A stretch of DNA of 64,000 bases, taken from contig CM037832.1 of NCBI GenBank assembly GCA_021234535.1, positions 2,300,359 to 2,364,358 on the forward strand, written 5' to 3'. Of the stretch, positions 23,897 through 35,919 are shown piece by piece. The translations under genes were made by a program, and so were the position numbers. How positions within the stretch are numbered: the stretch's first letter is position 1; every line of letters starts with the position of its first letter. Origin of the DNA: Stichopus chloronotus (taxonomy: Eukaryota; Echinodermata; Holothuroidea; Aspidochirotida; Stichopodidae). Under the pieces are notes generated by a model. The model searched no databases, was not told where the DNA came from, and worked only from the letters and a program-made list of their open reading frames with translations.

Positions 23897-26800
23897 GTAA
23901 GTAACACGACCCTGAATTACACTTTTGATGGACACTCTATAGAAAAATCTCACTCTGACTTAGGGCGAAAGACGTAATTTACATATGTTTATATTCATGT
24001 AGGGAAGTAATTGTCAAAAAATACCTTAACAATATTCAGGAACGCCCTGAACTGGAACTTGGAGTACTCGAAATACTTGTATGACGTGCCCACAACGTTG
24101 TACCAAGAAATTTGTCTCATCTAAAACCAAAAGTTTTTATATTTATGTGTCTGTCTTTACGTATTCATGATTGGCTCAAAAAGCATGCATGACTATGGAA
24201 AAGAAGTACTGAGTGTTTCCGAGTGTACATGGATTTTAATGGCCTATATAATGGGTCATAATGAAAGAGATAGTTCTCGGACGTTGTTATGACGAATGTA
24301 TTCAGTGTTGGTGCATGAGTGATACACGTCTGTTGTGCCGGTCAATAGGAAATGGTAATTATAAAGCTGGTTACGTGCACTGCATGTCTACTTAATAAAA
24401 ATGTGCCTTTAACGTACATTTGTTTCCACCTGTTATGTCCAATAAAGGGTTCATAAAGGTATGCCTATGTAAAGGTTAGGATTCTCCATTTAATATAGAA
24501 GACAGTTCTGATACCAGTTTGAGTTGTTCCTGTCCACGTCTATAGTACATTTTATGCCATCAAAAATGCCAAGCATTGCTCTCAAGATTGTGTCTACGCT
24601 TTCCTGGTATTTGAAGAAATAAACCAATAAATTTGAAATACCAGTTTCTCATGTTTCAGTCTAGGAGACATGATAGTCCGACAATCTGAAACGCCAGTTG
24701 GAATTTTTCATATGTAAGTTTAGCACATTTTAATAGATGGAAAATATTGCATCAGATTTTTTTCTGATTTTACCTGGTAGTTGAAATGTCCCAACAAGAC
24801 AAAATCTGTTACTGTTAGAAAGTAAAAATTGTTCAATTATCTTTTCGTTTGAGAAAAAAATATGACTTATAAAGAAGCAACAAATGGCACTATTGCTATT
24901 AGATGGCGTCTAAGGTGAACTGGAAGTTGGAATATCACTCAAAAGGGGAGGGTTACACCAGTCCCTTACACCAAATCCACGCCTCCAGCCAACCATCACT
25001 CAGCTTATGCTTTCATCCACTTATCAAAACACCAAGTATGCTATCATGTTTATCCATCAAAATGGCTTTCATTTATAAAAGTTTGGGGTAGTAAGACTAG
25101 CTCCACTTTGTTATAAAATCATCGACAACTGTCGTAAAAATTAAAAATTGTGTAATCGCTAGAGAGTAAAATGGTTGGAGAAACTTTTCTGAAAACTAGT
25201 GTAACTGTAGCAGTAAACAACCTGTATGAGTCTGAGTCTCTACGGAAGGCCTTTCTCTGTGATTAATCTCTTTGTTTGCCTTTGTGAAAACTAATAAAAA
25301 TACAAAATTGAATACAAAAGTACACAATAAATTAAATGCTTTCAAATTGAATTAAATCTTAAATTTCAAACTTAAATATTACAATACCCCTTTGGATCAT
25401 CTTAAGAACTTCAGATCAGTTAATTGCAATGAAGCCCTTGCTCAGATCAGCGTTCTTACTCAGTCTGGAACTTAGTCTAGGCGCAAGAGGTTCTCCTACA
25501 GAAGCCACTCACGGTGTACCTGCACACCAGCAGTATCTATGCCACACATGAAGAAAATGGTGCAAAAGTGACACTTCCTAGTGTTAACAAGTAATTTTGA
25601 AGACAAGACCAGACAAGACATTCAAGAGTGTTGCGACGTAAAGAATAGAACATCTTCGATATTTAATTTGGTATGAATGACATCACGAGACATTTCTCAG
25701 ATAGCAACAACGATGATTACGAGGGTTGGAATACTAATGGGTAATTTTGTCGACTTGGAATTTGTGCATTCTGCATTGGATATTGTCTATGTTTACGGGG
25801 TAGTTTACAAATTTCTCAGAAAATAAGGACCCACTTGACTAGGCTGACGGTCACCCACCTCATGAATTGCCTCTCCCCTTTTCCATCACAACCCCAGTGG
25901 ACATGACGAAAATACGAAACTAGGAGGGGTTTTAACCTAGAATTTTTCGATACGCTCCCCAAATCTTTGAGTAGGCGTCTGATAATTCATATTAATGATA
26001 TTTAGGCACACTGTCCTTCTGACCAACTAAAAGCATTCTGTTTCTAAGGAAATTTCTATTTTTCGCAAATTCCTTCAGGATTTTGGAGCACTGGATTTGG
26101 GATCTCTGGAAATACTAACTGTATTCATTACCATTTTAATAGATTATTTTATTTCAAATTGCAGTCTTGATATAGTTATTTTAAGACTACGTTCATGACT
26201 AGAAAACTTGGAAAATATCGTTTCTGAATAACTGTGGGGTTTGTAAATTTCTTGGACGTTATGCTCGGGTCGTGGCCCCTTTCCGCTTAGATAGCAATCC
26301 CGTTTTAATTGTAACAAACAATATTCGGACAAAATATCTCTGTTCCCAAATTTCTAGTGACCCGTATGCCTATGTGTTCAGCCACAAAATATTTGGCAAA
26401 TATTCGAAGAAAGAAATGAAAGAAGATGCGTAATTCATTTTCATTCTTGTATGTGTTAACCCACCTTGTATTTATTATCATTTTTCATACTGCTCTTGTT
26501 TTAACATGAACTGAGGAATTTCAACCATGAGACCCCTATTTCAAGGATGGAAACACGCATTTTGAGTACACCCCGAAAGTGCTGTTTCCGCCACCTAGAC
26601 CGTTCGGAAAGCCATAATTTTCGTATACGCTAAGCACGAACCAATAGTGACGCCTCTCTTAGATAGTCCTGCCTTTTCTCAGCATCCCCCCCCCCCCCCT
26701 TCAAGAAACTGAGGTTTGGTTGTGTGTGTGTGTTTCGACGACTACGATCATGCTCTTTTCAAGAAGACTGCAACCTCTCTTTGATAAAGACTTTGTACTG

Positions 26801-27681
26801 CTCGAAAACAGTTAGAGCGCCTCCCCCCCCCCCCTCAGTTGAAAAACGACATTCATCCAAAAGGAATTTGGGACCTTCATACCCCCTTAAGGATATGACC
26901 GAAGCTACTGCATTGCCCGCAACACACTGACTGAATCATTAACTAAAATGGACCCAAATACTGGAAATTGTGACAAAATTAAAGGAAACCAAAGGATTAG
27001 CAAATTGCTCCTTCGGCCTTCAGACTACTTGTTCAAGTCTGTTTTCTCAAGGCTGATGGGTAATTTCTTTTTTATTCTACGTTGTAGCTTCATCAATAAG
27101 TACTGGTCAACCACTAAATCAATAATTTGGGATTCTAGTTTTGATCACATTTGCTAGTGCCAATTGCAGATTTGCTTCTGACTTTGTCGATATGTGAATT
27201 CTTTCCAGATTTAAAGTGCTCAGAAATCCATTTGGCTATGTGCTTGTAAGATTCTCATTCTGTATTTAGTAGTTAATGTTAGCAGCTAGGCTACAGTAGG
27301 TTACATCATCGAAGCAACAAATCCTTTTTGTCTTGAGGTTGAAAGATTTATTCGGTGAATTACATATGATAGATAAATAAATGTTAGGTCTGGATAATAT
27401 TTGCTACAAGGTAAAGCAAAGCAGCTGAGAACACTTTGGAGAGCTTACTTGACCTTTGTTGCATGCAGCACTATACTTCTGTATTTTATTATGCACTGAG
27501 GTTTCATTGGTTCCATTATTTCTGGTTCAATACTTGTCTAAAGGGATATTTAGTTCCAGAGAGTGATAATCAAAAGAAAATGTTAGGCAAGATAGCGTGC
27601 AATGTTTTAGCGTCATTTGATCAGCACAAGTAATGCGCACTTTCAAATGTTATAAAATCACAAAATATTGATATCTTCCAG
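23897..27681 (+). other. Gene B intron, about 3.8 kb
   Basis: No exon is seen. Poly-C tracts lie at about 26688-26699 and 26823-26834, with a (GT)n run near 26719. The part at about 27450-27630 (TCTGTATTTTATTATGCAC) resembles 12330-12450, again showing duplicated intron blocks. Confidence 0.5.
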
Positions 27682-27936
27682 ACGCTAACGAGGTTCAACC
27701 TACCATCTCTGGGTGTCCATCTAATATTTCAAGAGAAGTGTTATCCCAAAATGACGTTGTCACCGTGAATTGGGAGGAGCCAAAAGTGGTCAATGTTTCA
27801 GGAGAACTCACTCTAACATTTCAGTCGCATGATCTTAATGGTGGTGTTTTTCCTGTAGGCAGTACATCGGTTACCTATTCTTGGGAAGACGGTTCTGGAA
27901 ATTCAGCCGACTGCAATTTTGTGGTAACTGTTTCGG
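27682..27936 (+). CDS. Gene B exon: HYR domain 2, donor site lost
   Basis: 255 nt with a good acceptor (CTTCCAG ending at 27681). It encodes [36 protein letters not shown] and ADCNFVVTVS. Where the paralogous HYR exons read GGTAAGT or AGTAAGT, this one reads GATGAGT, so the donor GT is AT at 27937-27938. The frame then runs on to TGA at 27951-27953. Confidence 0.8.
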
Positions 27937-28229
27937 ATGAGTTGCAATATTGAAATCAGATGGTTGCTACCACTGACATCTTTATGTTTGTTTGACTTTC
28001 CTTTTGGCTGTTTCGATAGGTAATCTGAACGCCCTTCGTTGCTGTAAATTTCCATAAAGTAGTTCAATTCCGTGGTATCGATCATCATAACCATATAGCT
28101 ATGTATTGAAAGTTCTAATTCGTGTAAGTTGTATTATATACACCAAATTAAGTGATGACCAGTACAAACTGACATATGAGTACATGTTAAAGTATTTAAA
28201 TATAAAAGAAGCAATGTGGTTATTTCCAG

Positions 28230-28484
28230 ATCCTGACGAGGTCCCACCTGTAATCTCGGACTGTCCATCCAATATTCAGAGAGAAGTTTCATTCCAAGAT
28301 GACCTCGTCAGAATGACTTGGGAGAAGCCCAAAGCTGTCGACGATTCAGGGACGGTCACTCTCACATTTCAATCTCATGATCTTAATGGTGGTGTATTTC
28401 TGGTAGGTAACACAACCGTTAACGGCACTTGGGAAGACCCTTCTGGAAATTCAGCAAAATGCAGTTTTGTGGTAACTGTTTCGA
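28230..28484 (+). CDS. Gene B exon: HYR domain 3
   Basis: 255-nt phase 1-1 exon, AG at 28228-28229 and GTAAGT at 28485. It encodes PPVISDCPSNI, MTWEKPKAVDD, LTFQSHDLNGGVF and AKCSFVVTVS. It is closest to the preceding exon 27682-27936, indicating duplication of an HYR exon within gene B. Two possible N-glycosylation sites (NTT, NGT) sit near its end. Confidence 0.86.
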
Positions 28485-28779
28485 GTAAGTTGGACTATCA
28501 GACCGTTGGTACCACCAAAACCAATATTATGACATACTATTTAGTTATTACTTGTTATTAAGATGAGATATTTTACATAATGATTTGTTTTCGTACAGAT
28601 GTCTCTTTTTAGACTTTGTAATGAATATGCAGAACTGACAGATAGCTCACTATTGTGCAGGTGGCTACCGGTGCGGGCAATGGGGCGACGAAATAACAAG
28701 TACTAACTAAACAGTATGTCTTAATATTGGTGTTGGTGGTACCAACGGTCTGATAGTCCAACTTACTCGAAACAGTTAC
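28472..28779. repeat. Inverted duplication of the HYR 3 exon-intron junction
   Basis: An ~88-bp arm at 28472-28559 (exon end, donor and first intron bases) is repeated in reverse complement at 28692-28779 with only a handful of mismatches and a 132-bp spacer. A transcript would fold into a long hairpin that buries the donor of HYR exon 3. Confidence 0.93.
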
Positions 28780-29074
28780 GCACGCTGCTTTATCCGATCG
28801 CATTCGCCGACTAGAGCGAGAGCTTCTCATGTCCGTTCTCACGAGAAGCTCGAAACTGGTGTAACTGTAACTGCCCGAAAATTCAGTCGCTGCTTGGAGG
28901 TCTCTCAAATGAAAACCCAGAGCCCGCCCTCTTCAGTTTCGCCACTCTAAAAAGTCAAGTGCCGTCACTTCATTGCAGGAACTTTCCTGTGTCCCGATAA
29001 GGCAATGAGCACGGGTATGTGCTGTACGTGTGTGTCTGCAAGCGTCCGCACTTGTTCAAGTTATGTTTCGTCAG
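28780..29074. other. Gene B intron with a small GC-richer palindrome
   Basis: The words GAGCTTCTC (from about 28816) and GAGAAGCTC form a short hairpin. This patch is more GC-rich than its surroundings, so it may be part of an inserted element. No coding content is recognised. Confidence 0.4.
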
Positions 29075-30090
29075 AATGCCTTTGGAAAGTATATGAGCGA
29101 TTACGTTTAAAGTTGGTTAGGCTATGCATGGTGCCAAATGTCAAAGATGTATTGTTTGGGGGTAAATTGAGTCACATTTGCTGATTTTTTTTTGGGAAAA
29201 GGCCAATTTTGTTGCAAAATTGGTATTTCCAGCATATCTTGAGACTAATTTGAGCAATTGACGCAAAATTTTTGCACGGACCTATTTGAGAATGAAATAT
29301 TCAACTTATTTCACTTTAACAGTAAACAGAGTGAAATTTACTGATTTTTTTCAGGACAAAAAAGTCATATTATTCCAAATTAAAATTTCCCGCACACTTT
29401 AAGAAGTATTAGACCAATTAACTCAGGCGTTTTCAAGGACTTACATAAGAACACATTGTTCAACATAGTATTACCAGCACATATTCCACCATATCTTGAG
29501 AACTATTTGTTCTATTCACCTGCACCTTTGTAAAGACTTACCTGAGAACACATTGTTCAACATAATATGACTGTCATGGTAAATCCAGGGAAATGTGCTG
29601 ATTTTTAAGGTAAAAAAAGCCAGTTTTGCCCAACTTTTGATTTTCTAGCCAATCTTGAAAACTATTAGACCAATTTACCTACATCTTTTAAGGACTTACC
29701 TGAGACGACATTGTTCAATATGGTATCACTGTTGTGGTAAATCCAGTGAAATGTGTTGATTTGTTTATGAAAAAAGGCCACTTTTGCCCCGAAATTTGGA
29801 TTTCCCCCATATCTTGTTTCAGCATTATAAGCTGAATGATTCAAGGACCTACCTATGAATATAATAATCAATATATATCACTTTTATAGTAAATTGAGTG
29901 AAATTTACTGATTTTTTTTAGAAAGAACAAGCTAGTTTTGCCACCATATTAGCACATTATGTGGACTGTTAGATCAATTAACTTATCACTGTGTAAAGAC
30001 TTACCTGAGGACACATTGTTCGACCTAATATCACTGTGATGATTAATCCAGAAAAAGTTGATGATTGTGAAAAAAGGGAAGTTTCTACCT
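29075..30090 (-). repeat. ~155-bp satellite array, reverse orientation
   Basis: About six units contain TTTGCTGATTTTT or TTTACTGATTTTT (near 29168, 29331, 29591, 29748, 29898, 30051) and ACATTGTTCAACATA. They are the reverse complement of the array at 11060-11770. The left boundary GAAAGTATATGAGCGAT matches the end of that array. Confidence 0.88.
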
Positions 30091-31528
30091 TGTCGTGCTG
30101 AGCTATGTGAGCATTCTACGCAAATCTAGCATATCTATGCAATTTAGAATTCCATGATTTCCTCTCTGAAATTTGAAAATTCCCTGATTAAAAAGTTCAG
30201 CTATGAAAACTAATAGCTTACCATGTACAGTTTCTCCTGTAATGATAAGTGGTGAAAATATGTCCAATTAATCCAAACTACTGGATATGTCGTCAGTCCT
30301 TGCAGTATATGCAGTTGTACAGACCAACTGCATAGCTACATGCCTACTTGTGAAGACTGTCTGTATGAAACTGACATGCATTCAGAAAGCTACTGTGGGA
30401 ATTTCAAATCTGCCTCCCACTGGAGTATCAAATCACAAGAATGCAAAATGAAAGTTGGTGAAGGTCCGTTGTAAAAAGGTGGGAAGTTCTGATGAGGTCC
30501 TCAAAACTATAGTCGCAAAAGACAATCTTCTCGCGAAGCAATATTTCTTTACTGTGAAGTATTCGTGATCAGTCGCAATAAATGGGTCGTCTTAACCCAT
30601 TCTTGAAACTAATTGTTTCCTTGCTGTGACTGAGCGGCGACTAGTCTCAAGCAAGAGCCCTCCCTGTGAAGTAATATTCCCTCTGTTGCGAATTTTGGTG
30701 AAGTCGCTGGAAAAGTGAAGGATTGAAAGGTCTTGCGTTGAAGGGATCCCTTCGCGGCGAAGTCACAGTGAAATCGAGGTGATGTAATCCTTTAGGTAAG
30801 GAGATTAATGGTACTAGGCTAGGCATGCCACGTTCAGTAGATATCAATATTACAATTTTATGTTCGGTTCTGCTGCTTACCTATTATATAATATTTTACT
30901 CAACAGATTTTATGACATGGTATATTGCTTCAGGCAGAACCATATCGACAACAGGCATTCTGTTCTTCCGCTAATCTCTGTGACATGTAGTTGCAGTAAA
31001 CTATTACAAATCACCATGCGTAGGCCTTGTAGGCCTCTTTATTCAAATCAATGCATGCGAGCAATGAAATATCTAACTACGTGGACTTTGCTCTTGTTTT
31101 CATAGGTAATCACTCTGCATCCCATTTCTTATTACAGACTACCCGCGCATTACCAGGGGACCGCATATGACTTGAATGTTAGAGATAGACGTCTCGTAGT
31201 TTTTCCAAGTATACATGGTTCTCTTCACATGCAAAAAAGGGAAGGATTTAATAAAGAAATGAAAATCTGTGCGTGAAAAGAATTTAGAATATAGAAAATG
31301 GTCGTTAGCAAACCAACTATACGGCACTTAAAAGTGTTTTATTAGAGAGTTCAAAATTTCCATACCTTTTGTACTACAGCATTTGCTACAAAGTGCCTTA
31401 CGCAGTTAGGCTCCATTTGACGGTAGGGACGACTGACCTGATCATGGGTGCCTGCTTACACTGAAGGTCACAGTTCTTTCGTATTTTTTATGAAGGGTGA
31501 AAATTTTATGGTAATATGATCAGCAGCA
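30091..31528 (+). other. Gene B last intron, middle part
   Basis: 31084-31430 matches the block after the HYR relic at 11930-12310. No exon is seen in 30091-31083. Confidence 0.5.
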
Positions 31529-31790
31529 AAAGCTGAATAAATTGCTTTTCATGGGGAAATTAGTAATTTCAAGAGCGTATATTGATTGACAAGTTCACAA
31601 TTAAAGGTCACAATTGAAACTAAAGTGTGCAACGCCAAAGAGACAGAGAAGTGAAGAGGAAAAAGCTGAATAAATTGCTTTTCATGGGGAAATTAGTAAT
31701 TTCAAGAGCGTTGATTGATTGACAAGTTAAAGGTCACAATTAAAACTAAAATTTGCAACGCCAAAGAGACAGAGAACTGAAATTTCATGC
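31529..31790. repeat. Tandem duplication of ~138 bp
   Basis: Two close copies (about 31529-31660 and 31667-31790) both start AAAAAGCTGAATAAATTGC and end GCCAAAGAGACAGAGAA. The orthologous spot at about 12560-12670 has a single copy. Confidence 0.9.
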
Positions 31791-32974
31791 ACGCTTATTA
31801 TCTGGAAATGTTCACAGTACTATACCCGCTGAGCAAGAGTGGCGCTTTTCTTTAGAACTGTAGTTACGGTTTGTTCCTCATTTAAGCCCTACCCTTCATT
31901 CACTCCTCTTATGTCACTACATCAAAATTCTTCCTTGGAACAAAATCCCTCTGATCTGATCAATTGATAAGTGCTTTTTCTTGATTCTGTTTTTACCTGT
32001 GGAAACCCATGCACATTCTAGGCTGGGTGCATGCACATTTCAATATCCAGAAAGTAAGGTTTTGGGTCATGTAAAAGTTCATAAAACCAAGAACTTTCTT
32101 GTACGTTCAGCGCCATGAAATGATGGCGCTGCACTAAGATAATCCTGCACTCAATACCCCCCGCCCATATTTTGATTTTCCTTCCATCGTTTATTGCTTT
32201 TCTCTTCTTCAATATGTAGTAATCTGACTTGAAAAAATTGTCACACCAGGTAAAACTCAATACTGTACCTAACCAAAGTGAGCTTCCTAATTTGGCTAAC
32301 CTTTTGCTAATTATGTACATGCTGGGTAACAGGAAAGATGGTGCTTAGAATTTATATGCAAGTAACTTAAGGGGTATGTAGCTTGATGATAATAAATGAC
32401 AATCTAGTTTATCTGATATGCTGTTGGTCAATACGAATACATACATACATACATCCATATCATTTCGATCGTTTTGTTATTTGTACATGTGTCATCAATT
32501 GCGGAAATTCTGACAAATGTCATATTATGTTTCGGGCACATTCGCTTTTGCCCCCCCCCCCCCCCCCTCTTCAGCAGATGGGACCTACAGGCCTATGAGT
32601 AGATGTCTGAGTATTATGCACTTTAAACAGTTGCAAGATCACAAAACATGCTAACTCCCAGATACCTTTATGTAATAATACTGGATCTAAGTCCCTCGCT
32701 TGAGAGGAAACTTAATTCTGGGAGAACAGAGCATTCCTAGATTGACATAACAAACTATTTGATAAAAACGTATTTCTTTGGAAAGACGAAATTCTTGTAA
32801 ACATTTTGAGGCAAACTGTGTGATCTATTCAACAAGACGTATCAGTCCTGTTTGGTTGGAATAGAAAATATACAGAAACTTGTAAGTTGTCCTTTACTCT
32901 AAGACTGATATACAAAACATCGTGAAAACGCGTCACCCTCTTTGATAACCAGATTTGTTTTCATTCAATTTCAG
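31791..32974 (+). other. Gene B last intron, distal part
   Basis: No exon is seen. A poly-C tract lies at about 32551-32568. The segment just before 32975 (TTTGATAACCAGATTTG) matches the one before the orphan exon at 13380-13400. Confidence 0.5.
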
Positions 32975-33362
32975 AAGATAGGAAGGATGGTGTATCCACT
33001 AGCTTCTTTCTAGGAATCCTTGGTGGTGCTTTTCTTCTATGTCTCTCTCTCTCGTCTGTGTTGCCGTCATTTGTAAGTGCAAGACTTGTTTGTGCAAGAA
33101 TCTAAACGAACACCATGACAGCCGACGGCCTCCTCAGTACATACCAAGTCGTTCATCTCAAGGGGACGAAAATCCACTAAATCAATTATCATTTATGCCT
33201 CAATCGACGAGTAGGGCCCAAGTTACTCCTCTTCCTCCTTATCGTGAAAGTACTCTTTCAAGCTTACAATATTACGAAATCAATGACACACATCTCTACA
33301 GCCACACGATAACGTTTCCTAATGAAAAGCCCCAGTGTCCTCCATCTGTTCCTCCGAATTAA
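32975..33362 (+). pseudogene. Gene B terminal exon (TM and tail) with 1-nt deletion
   Basis: Acceptor TTTCAG ends at 32974. The frame opens with DRKDGVSTSFFLGILGGAF, aligned to the orphan exon 13413-13813, but the CT run at 33041-33054 is one base short. The entering frame then hits a stop about 60 nt later, while the tail remains open in the next frame to TAA at 33360-33362. The tail keeps CKCKTCLCKN, RPPQYIPS (PPxY) and LQYYEIND...LYSH. A base-calling error in the CT run is possible. Confidence 0.82.
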
Positions 33363-35200
33363 GAGATAGGATAGGTAGGTTAATGTTACATCGTTGTACC
33401 ACAAGGTCTTCTGAGGGCAAACTATACGACACAGTGCAGACTGGATTTTATAAAAGTAAAATCACATACTTGATGCTTAGTCAGATTAATGTTAGTTTAG
33501 TTGCATATAAGAAATCTGAATATTACACCCTCACGACAGGTTGAAGTGATTCTCGATATGTGCTTTTAATCCCCTCCCAATCCACTTAAAATGAAAAAGG
33601 GCAAACCATCAAAAGTTAGATTTCTCGCTGGATATCTTTTTTATACTGTTATTGCCTGTAAATTTAGTTGATTTTCATATCGCCTTTTTTGTCCTTGAAA
33701 TTTAATATCTTTGGCTTTTTTTGTGGCAACATATCATTTTCAGTATGAAAGTTTAAATTTTAATCAATGTAATTAATCAATTTAAGAGTCTTTGTAATGG
33801 AGACCATACGAAGAGTCAAAATTGCTTGGAATTTTATTGAAAACAGAATCAGCTTTTATTGAAGGGTAACGGCTTAGTACATCAGAAGTAAAAAAAAAAA
33901 GGAATTTAGCATGATGGTTGTTTTATCTGTACGCTAGGTATGTCAGAGCCATTCTTAAACTTAGCGGAACATATCAGTTGTTGTATTCTAGACAACTAGA
34001 CAGATCCTTTTCTAAATTACACTACCCTTTTTTAGACATTCTATACATCATTTCTTACAGTTATTTCTTGGAAGTCTGTCAGTCGTTGAGCATAAAACTG
34101 TGAACTACATATGACAAAAAAAAAAAATGTAAACTTAGAAAAACTACTATAGTGCTGGAAGTAATATAGTAGAAACATTCAGTCACATTGATCACTCAAT
34201 TTTTGTTACTTTCTTTCCAACCACAGTGTGGGGTCTCGATGGGGGAGAGTTCTAGTTCAGATTCAAAACAATGTATCTACCAAATTTCATAGTGATTCGT
34301 CACTTTAGTCTCAGGAAGCAATTTAAAGGAATATGGATATCGAGAATCACATTTTCTAATAAGTCGTCTAATACTTTAGCATTTATGACCAGAACTATTA
34401 GTTATCAATCAAGCTTTAATGACACTAACGATATGTGTTTAAATTATCCTCGATATTCAAACGTGATGGGAAAAAATAAGTAATATAATTTCTACGATCG
34501 CCCTGTGCTGTTTAATTTCCACCTGCATGGGAGTACTAAATTATGTTATTTCTTTCAAGTTTGAAAAGTAACAAGTCATGATAGTTTAATTCCGCCAGTC
34601 TTAGCATGAAAATATAATATCTACAATCTATAATATCTATATATGTAATATTTTTCTTCAAATCACTGATGAAAGAATAATTAGATAAGCAGCTAATAGT
34701 GATGCTAGTTAACACATATCATATTCAAGTATACCGATGCATGAATATCCGGGATTACGTCATTACATCCATATGTAATTGGAAAAGATGTATACAGCAA
34801 GTTCGCAATCTGGAACTGTGAATGAACGACATATAAGTGGCAAAAATGCACAACTTTGAATTACGTTTCATTTTTCTCTGACTGTTCTCTTTTCCCTTGC
34901 TGCTCGATCTACGTGTCTTTTAATGATGATGGTATGGGAGAATGCGTTGGATATGTTCTGAGTAGGTGGTATAGTTGGTACAACCGAAATACTGCAATAC
35001 TGTCATAGAAATGTTAAAGTGGTCGTCAAGCCATGGTGGCCTTACCAATACACAAAAGCTACCGCATAGGATTTCTTTATATCTGATGTCACCGACAGAC
35101 GAAAATTTTGACAGTTTGCTTCTAGAAGTAGGATCTAAAGCATGTCTAAAGAACAACAAAGTGGTAAAACTAGTTCTACATTATGCTTTGCTGCTAAGTT
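33363..35200 (+). repeat. 3' flank of gene B, paralogous to 13814-16000
   Basis: Matches start right after the stop (CGTTGTACCACAA, then ACTATACGACA-AGTGCAG) and continue through the blocks listed for 13814-16160. The portion equivalent to about 14600-15550 is largely absent. No gene is seen. Confidence 0.7.
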
Positions 35201-35919
35201 AAATCAGATACAAATGTGCCTCGAATTGGTGAAAGATTACCTTATAGGGAGAACTCTGCAACAGTGATTCAAAAAAAAAATGAACATCAGTTTACATTCT
35301 TAAATTCCTTAGCCACCTGCTTGTTATTAATATATTGAAAGTCAGAGGGCAACGTAAGGAAATGGGAAAGGGTAAGGAATCGGGTTATCGTTTCTGAGTT
35401 TTCAAAGCAAAACATACTTACTCACTATCTTATTTTTACCACATCGCCCTATAGGGGATAGATGAGATATTGTAGTCACTTGGCTAGTGGAGCTATAAAT
35501 TGTACTGTGCACCCATGGGAGAATGGTTGCGATGTAAACGCTTGGAGTGGATGCGTAGCGACACCCTCATGGTAGGGTGACCACGGGTACAGCCGCGTCC
35601 TGTCGGGTGGTATAAATGAAAACGTGTCCGTGCCGATATGTTTGCGTGCGTGTGTGCATGCGTGTGGGTGTGTGCGTGCGCCCAAGTTTTCAGGTGAGAT
35701 CGAGGACCGAAACAATAGATTTTAGGTCCTCTGTAGAAAATTCAATAGATTTCTCCGGTCCTTTCAAGATTAACAATAGACAGTGTATTGTTAAGGTCAG
35801 AGTTGAGAGAGAAAAAAAAACAAAAGAAAGCACCATGAGGTCCTCGGAATGAATGGAAAACAAAGCTGGGTGTGTGTGCGTGCACACCTGTCAAAATTGT
35901 GTTTTGTTTTTTTTTTTCA
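35201..35919. other. Intergenic, with a (TG)n-rich tract
   Basis: A GTGTG/CGTG-rich run lies at about 35640-35680. No coding sequence is recognised. Confidence 0.5.

Larger units (their letters stand above)
18092..33362 (+). pseudogene. Gene B: reduced HYR receptor, damaged (possible pseudogene or secreted form)
   Basis: The proposed exons are 18092-18158 (signal peptide), 23654-23896, 27682-27936 and 28230-28484 (three HYR domains), and 32975-33362 (TM and tail). All join in phase 1. Compared with gene C it has no CUB, propeller or EGF exon, although part of intron 1 is still recognisable at about 19740-19990. Two defects stand out. The second HYR exon has AT where the donor GT should be; reading through it gives a TGA at 27951-27953. 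The TM exon has lost one base in a CT run. It may be a pseudogene, or it may make a short secreted two-HYR protein or, by exon skipping, other forms. Exon coding frames within the HYR domains are otherwise open, so decay is recent or partial. Confidence 0.6.

Noticed and set aside
28609..28908. 99-codon - strand open frame containing VTVSSKLDYQTVGTT
   Set aside because: It is the inverted copy of the HYR 3 exon end and its intron, not a separate gene.
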